DNA of 20,526 bases from PVC group bacterium (GTDB lineage Bacteria; Verrucomicrobiota; Kiritimatiellia; SS1-B-03-39; UBA6053). The notes under the pieces are model-generated. The model saw nothing but the letters and a program-made list of their open reading frames with translations. It was not told the origin of the DNA and ran no database searches. Below are positions 14,984-20,526 of this stretch, piece after piece (position 1 is the first letter of the stretch; each line of letters starts with the position of its first letter). Location of the stretch: assembly GCA_003565815.1 (NCBI GenBank), contig PXAS01000240.1, forward strand, positions 1-20,526, given 5' to 3'. Both the position numbers and the translations under genes were made by a program.

Positions 14984-16455
14984 AAATGAAGTTCGGAGTC
15001 CCGCCTTCAGGCGGATTCAGCGAGGATGCTTCAGCGACGAGCACCGTTTCCCACGCACGGAAGGCTTCCCGGGACCTGAAGGCCCCGGGGGGAAGCCGCC
15101 TGAAGGCGGAACTCCGAAGCGTTTTCCGCGGAAGCTTCTCCCACGGGATTCATCCCGCGGAAAACAAGCAATTCACCGCGGGCAAAGCCATCCGGCGTCT
15201 TCCGTTTCCGGAGCGGCTGGTCCTGCCCTTGTCCATGCACGCGGGCAAACCCTCCGTGCCTTTGGTGCGCAAGGGGCAGGAGGTGGTGCGGGGCGAGCCC
15301 ATTGCCCGCGCGGACGGGTTTGTTTCCGTTCCGCTGCACGCACCGGCTTCGGGGGTCATTTCGGAGATTCGTCTCATGCCCACGGCCCGGGGGCCGCGGA
15401 CTTTGTCGCTCATCCTCGATGTGTACGCCGGGGATCCGCAGGAAGTGGGCTATGGCGCTCCCGCGGATGTGGGAGCGCTCTCCCCCGATGAAATCGTGAC
15501 CGCCGTGCAAAACACCGGCTTGGTGGGGCTGGGCGGGGCCGCGTTTCCCACCCATGTGAAAATGAAAGTGCCCGAGGGTTCTCAAATCGATACCATTCTC
15601 ATCAACGGCTGCGAATGCGAACCCTTTTTGACCACGGACCATCGGCTCATGTTGGAGCAGGCCGCGGACTTGGTGGAAGGCACCCGCATTCTCATGCGGG
15701 CCATGGGCGCGAAGCGGGGCATCATTGCCACCGAGGACAACAAACTCGACGCCGTGGACGCCATTCGCAAAGTGCTCAAGCCCAACGACACCGTCAGCGC
15801 CATGGCCGTGGAAACCAAATACCCGCAGGGCGCGGAAAAAATGCTCATCAAATCGGTGCTCAACCGGGAAGTGCCCGGCGGAACCTTCCCCTCCGCCGTG
15901 GGCGTGGGCGTGTTCAATGTGGCCACCACCGCGCAAATGGGGCAGCTCATGCCCATGCAACGCGGGGTGATTGAACGGGTGGTGACGGTGACCGGACCCG
16001 GCGTACAGCGTCCCGGGAATTTCATGGTGCCCATCGGCACGCCGATCCGCTGGCTGTTGGAAACTTGCGGCTTCTCCGGGAGCGCCCGTCATTTGATCAT
16101 GGGCGGTCCGATGATGGGCGGGACCGTTTCCTCGCTGGACGTGCCCATCACGAAAGGCTGTGGGGGGCTGTTGGTGCTCAGCGAGCATCAACTCACCACC
16201 GAAGCGCAAATGCGGCGCTATCCCTGCATCAGTTGCGCCGCCTGCGTGAAGGCCTGTCCCATGCATCTCAACCCCTGCGAACTGGGAAGACTGGCCTACA
16301 AAGGCCAATACGAAACCATGGCCGAAAGCTATCATCTCAACGACTGTTTTGAGTGCGGGTCCTGCAGTTATGTCTGCCCCGCCGCCATTCCCCTGGTGCA
16401 GTACTTCCGCATTGCCAAATCCAGCAACCGCGAAAAGGCGGCCAAAGCCTCATGA
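14980..16455 (+). CDS. rnfC: Rnf complex subunit RnfC, with repeat-derived N-terminal extension
   Basis: RnfC is the peripheral subunit that binds FMN and NADH and carries two [4Fe-4S] clusters in the membrane-bound ferredoxin:NAD+ oxidoreductase. Of 491 residues, about the first 48 come from a palindromic repeat element; the family sequence begins at FSHGIHPAENKQFTAGKAIRRLP. Then follow the barrel-sandwich region, the nucleotide/FMN-binding segment TGLVGLGGAAFPTHVK (about 178-193), NGCECEPFLTTD, and two clusters, C416/419/422/426 and C456/459/462/466. The ATG at 14980 overlaps the nifJ stop. No usual start codon occurs in frame between the repeat and the family region, so the extension must be translated unless a non-standard start is used. 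Confidence 0.95.
   Translation: MKMKFGVPPSGGFSEDASATSTVSHARKASRDLKAPGGSRLKAELRSVFRGSFSHGIHPAENKQFTAGKAIRRLPFPERLVLPLSMHAGKPSVPLVRKGQEVVRGEPIARADGFVSVPLHAPASGVISEIRLMPTARGPRTLSLILDVYAGDPQEVGYGAPADVGALSPDEIVTAVQNTGLVGLGGAAFPTHVKMKVPEGSQIDTILINGCECEPFLTTDHRLMLEQAADLVEGTRILMRAMGAKRGIIATEDNKLDAVDAIRKVLKPNDTVSAMAVETKYPQGAEKMLIKSVLNREVPGGTFPSAVGVGVFNVATTAQMGQLMPMQRGVIERVVTVTGPGVQRPGNFMVPIGTPIRWLLETCGFSGSARHLIMGGPMMGGTVSSLDVPITKGCGGLLVLSEHQLTTEAQMRRYPCISCAACVKACPMHLNPCELGRLAYKGQYETMAESYHLNDCFECGSCSYVCPAAIPLVQYFRIAKSSNREKAAKAS
14992..15118. repeat. 127-bp palindromic element inserted in frame within the 5' end of rnfC
   Basis: The ends, 14992-15014 (TTCGGAGTCCCGCCTTCAGG...) and 15096-15118, are 23-bp inverted copies with one mismatch. 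A second inverted pair, GGCTTCCC (15063-15070) and GGGAAGCC (15090-15097), lies inside. Translated in the rnfC frame the arms give FGVPPSGG and RLKAELRS. No stop codon occurs. It is the kind of dispersed palindromic repeat that can be tolerated inside genes. Only one copy is present in the window. Confidence 0.8.
15121..15165. repeat. Short inverted repeat in the first family-conserved part of rnfC
   Basis: GTTTTCCGCGG (15121-15131) and CCGCGGAAAAC (15155-15165) are perfect 11-bp inverted copies with a 23-base loop, directly downstream of the larger palindromic element. The right half encodes conserved HPAEN residues, so this may be chance or a scar of the neighbouring insertion. Confidence 0.5.
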
Positions 16456-17513
16456 GTGAACCCGCCGTACAACTGAAAACCTCCCCCCATCTCCGCGACG
16501 CCCACCCGGTGGACAAGATCATGCGGCACGTGGTGTATGCGCTGATGCCCATTTGCTTGTTTTCCATCTACCAATTCGGTCTCAGCGTCCTGGCCCTGAT
16601 TATTTGTTGCACCCTGGTTTGCGTGGGCACGGAGGATTTGTTTTGCCGTCTCAACCACCGCCCCAGCACCGCCGGGGATTGGAGCGCGGTGATCACGGGC
16701 ATTCTGTTGGCGCTGATTTTGCCGCCCAGCTTTCCCCTGTGGATGGCGGCGGTGGCCTCCTTTGTTTCCATTGCCGTGGGCAAGCTCTTTTTCGGCGGGC
16801 TCGGATTCAACGTCTTTAATCCCGCCCTGGTCGGGCGCGCTTTCGCCCAGGCCGCCTTCACCGTGCCCATCACCACCTGGACCCCGGCCATGGTGCAGGT
16901 GCGCTTCAAGGAATTCATTCCCTCCACTTTCACGTTTCCTTTTGCCAGCCCGCCCGATCTGCGCCCCTGGATGGACGGACTCCCCATCGACGGCTTTACC
17001 GGGGCCACGCCGCTGGCGCTGATGAAATTCGATCATATCGACACCGAAGCCGCGGAATTGTTCGTGGGCACCGTCGCCGGTTCCGCGGGGGAGACTTCTT
17101 CCCTGTTGATTTTGCTCTGCGGCTGTTACCTCGCGTTCAGAAAAATGCTGAACTGGAAAATCGTCGCCTCCGTTCTCGGTTCGGCGGCTCTGTTTTCCTT
17201 GGTTTTCTGGCTCAAATCCCCGGAACTGTATCCCACGCCCCTTTTCACCCTCACCTCCGGCGGGCTCATGCTCGGCGCCGTCTTCATGGCCACCGACATG
17301 GTCTCCTCTCCGGTCACGCCCCTGGGCATTGTCCTGTACGGCGTTCTGATTGGAGTGGTGACGGTGATGATCCGTCTGTTCGGCGGACTCAACGAAGGGG
17401 TGATGTACGCCATTCTTCTCGCCAACGCGGCCACCCCCTTGCTCAACGACCTCACCCAGCCCCGCATCTACGGGGCCACGCGCAAACCCAGGCGGAAGGA
17501 GGCCAAGGCATGA
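16452..17513 (+). CDS. rnfD: Rnf complex subunit RnfD
   Basis: RnfD is an integral membrane subunit related to NqrB that carries a covalently bound FMN and contributes to the ion-translocating core. It has 353 residues and several hydrophobic helices. The hallmark GGLGFNVFNPALVGRAF lies at 115-131, and the flavinylation motif TGAT at 183-186 (Thr186 the expected FMN attachment site). The late helix pair contains MATDMVSSPVTPLG and LNEGVMYAILLANAATPLL, both typical. The ATG overlaps the rnfC stop and the stop overlaps the rnfG start, each in ATGA. The frame is open upstream of the ATG but that part is a shadow of rnfC. Confidence 0.96.
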   Translation: MSEPAVQLKTSPHLRDAHPVDKIMRHVVYALMPICLFSIYQFGLSVLALIICCTLVCVGTEDLFCRLNHRPSTAGDWSAVITGILLALILPPSFPLWMAAVASFVSIAVGKLFFGGLGFNVFNPALVGRAFAQAAFTVPITTWTPAMVQVRFKEFIPSTFTFPFASPPDLRPWMDGLPIDGFTGATPLALMKFDHIDTEAAELFVGTVAGSAGETSSLLILLCGCYLAFRKMLNWKIVASVLGSAALFSLVFWLKSPELYPTPLFTLTSGGLMLGAVFMATDMVSSPVTPLGIVLYGVLIGVVTVMIRLFGGLNEGVMYAILLANAATPLLNDLTQPRIYGATRKPRRKEAKA

Positions 17514-18190
17514 GCGACGCCGATGCCATGGAAATCCCCCCGCAGCCCTCCGCCCTCCGCCTGATCGCCACCCTGGGCGGCATCGCGGTGATGTCCGGAC
17601 TGCTGGTGGTCTCGACGGTTCAACTGACCGCGCCGCGGATTGCCGAAAACCGGCGCGTGGCCCTGGAACGGGCCGTTTTCAGCGTTCTGCCCGGAGCCGT
17701 GCGCCGGGAAAGTTACCGGGTGGACGAGACGGGCGTGGTGCAAACCGAGGCAAACGCCAATCTCTATGCCGGCTACGATGAATCCGGCGCCCTCATCGGA
17801 TACGCCCTCGAAGGGGCCGCCCGCGGGTATCAGGACGTGGTCCGCCTGCTGTACGGATTTGATCCCGAAACCGAAACCGTGATCGGCATGACCGTTCTGC
17901 AGAGCACCGAAACCCCGGGACTGGGCGACAAAATAATCCATGACGAGGCTTTCCATGAAAATTTCCGCCTCCTGGACGTCTCCCGGCCCGTCGAAGTGGT
18001 GAAAGCGGGCGAAAAAACCGAACCCTGGCAAATCGACGGCATTTCCGGCGCCACCGTCAGTTCCCAGGCGGTGGGCGAAGCCATCCGGCGCGGCGCCGAA
18101 CAGCGCGAGGCGGTGTTGACATTTCATCGGGCGGATCGCGCGGATCCGATCGATCCGACGGATCGGACGGAAGAGGGAGGCACCCAATGA
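17510..18190 (+). CDS. rnfG: Rnf complex subunit RnfG
   Basis: RnfG is a single-pass membrane protein with a periplasmic FMN-binding domain, related to NqrC. The membrane helix spans about residues 20-38. STETPGLGDKI (132-142) and the flavinylation motif DGISGATVSS (176-185, Thr182 the FMN site) are present. The family part ends near residue 205; the last 20 residues (RADRADPIDPTDRTEEGG...) are encoded by GATC-rich repetitive DNA. The gene overlaps rnfD and rnfE by ATGA at both ends, so the added tail did not disturb coupling. FMN attachment by an ApbE-type transferase would be needed; none is in the window. Confidence 0.95.
   Translation: MSDADAMEIPPQPSALRLIATLGGIAVMSGLLVVSTVQLTAPRIAENRRVALERAVFSVLPGAVRRESYRVDETGVVQTEANANLYAGYDESGALIGYALEGAARGYQDVVRLLYGFDPETETVIGMTVLQSTETPGLGDKIIHDEAFHENFRLLDVSRPVEVVKAGEKTEPWQIDGISGATVSSQAVGEAIRRGAEQREAVLTFHRADRADPIDPTDRTEEGGTQ
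18131..18172. repeat. GATC-rich imperfect repeat forming the rnfG 3' tail
   Basis: Five GATC tetranucleotides occur in 42 bases, in variants of CGGATC and GATCCGA, with the internal palindrome GATCC-GAC-GGATC. The translated tail alternates Asp, Arg and Pro and has no counterpart in RnfG proteins I recognise. It ends 14 bases before the rnfE ATG. Confidence 0.55.
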
Positions 18191-18813
18191 GCAAATCCGA
18201 AGCCATCACCCTGCAAACCTTTACCCAGGGACTCTGGAAAGAGAACCCCGTGTTTGTGATGATGCTGGGGCTTTGTCCGGTGCTGGCCGTGACCAATACC
18301 GCCATGAACTCCCTGGCCATGGGCGTGGCCACCACCTTTGTGCTCGTGTGTTCCGGCTTTTTGGTGTCCCTCCTGCGGCATGTCATCCCCAAGCAAGTCC
18401 GAATCGCCTCCTACATCATCATTATCGCCACCTTCGTGACCATGGCCGACTATCTGATCCAGGCCATCAGCCTGGACCTGTATCAGGCCCTGGGCGCCTT
18501 CATTCAGCTCATCGTGGTGAATTGCATCATCCTCGGGCGCGCCGAAGCCTACGCCTCCAAAAACGGTCCCCTCAAGGCCGTGGTCAACGGGGCGGGCATG
18601 GGCCTCGGCTTCACCTTTGCCCTGCTGTGTCTGGGCGTGGTCCGGGAAGTCCTGGGCTCCGGGTCGCTCTTCGGTCTGCAGGTCATGCCCGATGCGTTTC
18701 AGCCTTGGTCGATCTTCGTCCTGCCGCCCGGCGCGTTTTTTGTCCTCGCGTTTTGGCTGATGCTGTTCGCCTGGATCGAAGAACGCAAACGGAAAGGAGG
18801 GAAGGCCGCATGA
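18187..18813 (+). CDS. rnfE: Rnf complex subunit RnfE
   Basis: RnfE is a membrane subunit homologous to NqrD that pairs with RnfA. Its 208 residues form about six helices. The two conserved cysteines, Cys30 in LGLCPVLAVT and Cys113 in VVNCIILGRAEA, lie in the half-helix motifs that, with those of RnfA, hold a buried [2Fe-2S] cluster in the Nqr/Rnf family. The conserved N-terminal LWKENPVFVMMLG is present. It overlaps rnfG and rnfA in ATGA; a GGAAAGGAGG stretch near its end is the ribosome-binding site for rnfA. Confidence 0.96.
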   Translation: MSKSEAITLQTFTQGLWKENPVFVMMLGLCPVLAVTNTAMNSLAMGVATTFVLVCSGFLVSLLRHVIPKQVRIASYIIIIATFVTMADYLIQAISLDLYQALGAFIQLIVVNCIILGRAEAYASKNGPLKAVVNGAGMGLGFTFALLCLGVVREVLGSGSLFGLQVMPDAFQPWSIFVLPPGAFFVLAFWLMLFAWIEERKRKGGKAA

Positions 18814-19391
18814 ACCCCGGATCCGCCCCCGCCATTTTTCTCGACGCCTTTCTCATCAACAACTTCGTGCTGGCGATGTTCCTCGGCATTTGCCCCTTCC
18901 TCGGGGTTTCCGGCAAAGTGAAAACCGCCGGCAACATGGGCATGGCCGTCACCTTTGTGATGATCGTCAGCTCTCTCTGTGCCTTTGGGATCAACAAACT
19001 GCTTGTCCGTTATGATCTCGAATTTTTGCGGTTGATTTGCTTTATCGCCGTGATTGCCTCGGCGGTGCAGTTGGTGGAAATGACCATCAAAAAATTCAGT
19101 CCGGCCCTGTTCCGGGCCCTGGGGATTTTCCTGCCGCTGATCACCACCAATTGCGCGATTTTGGGTTTGGCCCTCTTTCAAACCGCGCGGGAATATTCCC
19201 TGGTGCAGAGCATCGCCTTCAGTCTCGGCGCGGGGGCGGGCTTCAGTCTCGCCCTGCTGCTCATGGCCGGATTGCGGGAGAAACTCGACCTCGCGGATTT
19301 GCCCGGCGTGGCCCGGGGCGCGGCCCTGACCCTGATTCTCGCCGGCATGTTGTCACTCGCCTTCATGGGCTTTGCGGGGTTGGGCGGATGA
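18810..19391 (+). CDS. rnfA: Rnf complex subunit RnfA
   Basis: RnfA is the membrane partner of RnfE and a homologue of NqrE. It has 193 residues, the family length, and six predicted helices. Cys28 in LGICPFLGVSGK and Cys115 in TTNCAILGLAL are the expected ligands of the intramembrane [2Fe-2S] centre. The INNFVLAMFLG and FFAxLAIFLPLITTN-like blocks are typical, here with RALGIFLPLITTN. The ATG at 18810 is preceded by a strong AGGAGG-like sequence and overlaps the rnfE stop. A longer open frame upstream is a shadow of rnfE. In most operons rnfB follows; here a small cysteine protein does. Confidence 0.96.
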   Translation: MNPGSAPAIFLDAFLINNFVLAMFLGICPFLGVSGKVKTAGNMGMAVTFVMIVSSLCAFGINKLLVRYDLEFLRLICFIAVIASAVQLVEMTIKKFSPALFRALGIFLPLITTNCAILGLALFQTAREYSLVQSIAFSLGAGAGFSLALLLMAGLREKLDLADLPGVARGAALTLILAGMLSLAFMGFAGLGG

Positions 19392-19669
19392 TGGTCAAAC
19401 TCCTTTTTTCCATTGGCATCATCTTTGCCGCCTTCGCTTTCTGGGTGTGCATCCAGGAAAGCGCCCGCCGCTTTGCCCGCAGACATCCGGAATTCGGCCC
19501 CGCCCGCGAAGAGGGCGGGGAATGCGGCGTGAGTTGCGGATGCCCCAACTGGAAAAAGTGCCAAGACCGGGCAAAAGCAAGCGAGGAGTTCCAACAACCC
19601 GCAACCAACAACCAGCAACCCACAACCCACAACCAACCCCCACCCACCTCCCTTAGGAGCCAGCCATGA
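19388..19669 (+). CDS. Small membrane-anchored cysteine-rich protein, possibly an NqrM-like iron-sulfur maturation factor
   Basis: The product has 93 residues with one N-terminal membrane helix (about 4-21) followed by a cytoplasmic stretch holding Cys46, Cys50, Cys52 and Cys58 (CGVSCGCPNWKKC); Cys21 ends the helix. I do not recognise a named family. The design (single helix, four clustered cysteines, about 60 functional residues) and the position next to the RnfA/RnfE pair recall NqrM, which is needed to install the iron centre between NqrD and NqrE; the cysteine spacing differs. It is not RnfB, which is larger and has several [4Fe-4S] motifs. The last 28 residues are low-complexity Gln/Asn/Pro/Thr encoded by CAACC-type repeats. 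ATGA overlaps join it to rnfA and to the reductase gene. ATG 19391 is an alternative start. Confidence 0.7.
   Translation: MMVKLLFSIGIIFAAFAFWVCIQESARRFARRHPEFGPAREEGGECGVSCGCPNWKKCQDRAKASEEFQQPATNNQQPTTHNQPPPTSLRSQP
19588..19650. repeat. CAACC-type low-complexity repeat in the 3' end of the cysteine-rich gene
   Basis: Degenerate 6- to 8-base units such as CAACCA, CAACCCG, CAACAACC and CCCACAAC are repeated for about 60 bases, with a strong purine/pyrimidine bias to A and C on the plus strand. The repeat is translated as a Gln/Asn/Thr/Pro tail. The ribosome-binding sequence of the next gene (AGGAG at 19655-19659) follows immediately. Confidence 0.7.
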
Positions 19670-20526
19670 ACCTCACTGAATATGATATCAGTCATCCCTA
19701 CACCGCCCGCGTGGTCCAGACCCACCGCATTACCCCGGAGGATACCGACGAGGTGCGGCACATCGTGTTGAACATCGATTCCGCGACCTTCAATTACCTC
19801 GAAGGCCAGAGCATCGGCGTGCTGGTGCCCGGCCCGCACAGTTTTGGCAACGAACACCACATGCGGCTCTATTCCATTGCCAATTCGCGCCAGGGCGAAG
19901 ACGGCGAATTCAGTGAAATCTCCATTTGCGTGCGGCGATGCTTTTATATCGACGAAGTCAGCGGCGAAAAATACCCCGGCGTGGCCTCCAACTATCTCTG
20001 TGATGCCCGGCCCGGTGACGAAATCCGCATTGCCGGACCTTACGGGCGCCAATTCATGCCCCCCAAGGATCCGAGTTGCAACATTCTCATGATCGGGGTG
20101 GGCACCGGCATTGCCCCCTTCCGCGCCTTCCTCAAGCACATCTACGAGGAGCGCAAACAGTGGAAAGGACAGGTCCGCCTCTTTTACGGCGCCCGCACCG
20201 GCATGGATCTGCTCTACATGAACGACAAAAACAAAGACCTGGCCCTGTACTACGACCAGGACACTTTCAAAGCCGTGGAAGCGCTCAGCCCCCGTCCCGT
20301 GTTCGACGAACCCGCCGACATCGGACGCAGCGTCGAGGAAAATGCCGAGGAGGTATGGAGCCTGCTCCAAGACAGCAAAACCCACGTCTATGTCTCCGGG
20401 CTGGCAAAAATGGAGGAACAACTCGACAAGGCCCTCGCCAAAATCGCCGGTTCCGAAGAAACCTGGCTGATGAAAAAAGGCGAACTCATCGAAGACAAAC
20501 GCTGGAAGACCTTGTTTTATCAATAA
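19666..20526 (+). CDS. Plant-type ferredoxin-NADP+ reductase-like FAD oxidoreductase
   Basis: The product has 286 residues, with an FAD-binding barrel followed by a nucleotide-binding domain. RLYSIAN (67-73) binds FAD, GVASNYL (105-111) and AGPYGRQFMPPKD follow, then GVGTGIAPFR (144-153), FYGART and VYVSGL (241-246), and the protein ends in an aromatic residue next to the terminus (LFYQ). This order matches plant-type FNRs and related reductases such as BoxA. The usual Ser/Arg/Tyr signature for the NADP 2'-phosphate is not obvious, so NAD(H) use is possible. AGGAG lies 6 bases before the ATG, and an ATGA overlap couples it to the upstream gene. It likely moves electrons between a ferredoxin and NAD(P) in concert with PFOR and Rnf. 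The gene is complete, its TAA being the last bases of the window. Confidence 0.9.
   Translation: MNLTEYDISHPYTARVVQTHRITPEDTDEVRHIVLNIDSATFNYLEGQSIGVLVPGPHSFGNEHHMRLYSIANSRQGEDGEFSEISICVRRCFYIDEVSGEKYPGVASNYLCDARPGDEIRIAGPYGRQFMPPKDPSCNILMIGVGTGIAPFRAFLKHIYEERKQWKGQVRLFYGARTGMDLLYMNDKNKDLALYYDQDTFKAVEALSPRPVFDEPADIGRSVEENAEEVWSLLQDSKTHVYVSGLAKMEEQLDKALAKIAGSEETWLMKKGELIEDKRWKTLFYQ

Noticed and set aside
15031..16335. A 434-codon minus-strand frame opposite rnfC
   Set aside because: It is an antisense shadow of rnfC with biased composition and no domain or ribosome-binding site.

Overview
The window is about 20.5 kb of GC-rich bacterial DNA. It contains 16 intact or nearly intact protein genes, one gene cut by the left edge, and one short gene remnant. 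I see no rRNA, tRNA, CRISPR array or transposase. The likely source is a member of Verrucomicrobiota (Opitutia or a neighbouring class) or another PVC-type bacterium. This rests on a PEP-CTERM-tailed exported subtilase, a DUF6172-type protein, an oversized single-chain pyruvate:ferredoxin oxidoreductase joined to an Rnf operon, and abundant palindromic repeats. It is an inference from gene content, not a phylogenetic placement.

Left part (1-1985, + strand): the 3' two thirds of hemB overlaps dcd (dCTP deaminase). A 164-bp foldback element begins on the last base of the dcd stop codon. A 320-bp AT-richer spacer with several DnaA-box-like 9-mers follows, then a small DUF6172-like gene. That gene converges, with zero spacing, on a minus-strand subtilisin-like protease with a PEP-CTERM tail (1986-3866).

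Middle part (3867-9523): the protease promoter region, a symmetric terminator at 4053-4076 and a tandemly duplicated 41-bp repeat lie left of a tightly packed minus-strand operon. Its order of transcription is M29 aminopeptidase, nadC, coaX, trpA, mannose-1-phosphate guanylyltransferase, ruvX. Most junctions overlap or are only a few bases apart. The 537-bp divergent gap at 9524-10060 carries a C-terminal remnant that looks like a potassium channel, a weak promoter and a leader hairpin.

Right part (10061-20526, + strand): one continuous translationally coupled operon. It encodes a 1640-residue PFOR (NifJ type) with extra insertions and its own C-terminal ferredoxin-like domain, then RnfC, RnfD, RnfG, RnfE and RnfA, a small membrane-anchored cysteine-rich protein, and a plant-type ferredoxin-NADP reductase-like flavoprotein that ends exactly at the window edge. 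Seven consecutive ATGA overlaps link the eight genes. The layout suggests that reductant from pyruvate oxidation is fed into an ion-pumping Rnf complex and/or to NADP+. RnfB, the usual iron-sulfur entry subunit, is not between rnfC and the reductase. Three junctions of this operon carry repetitive DNA that stays in frame: a palindromic element at the start of rnfC, a GATC-rich tail on rnfG, and a CAACC-rich tail on the cysteine protein.
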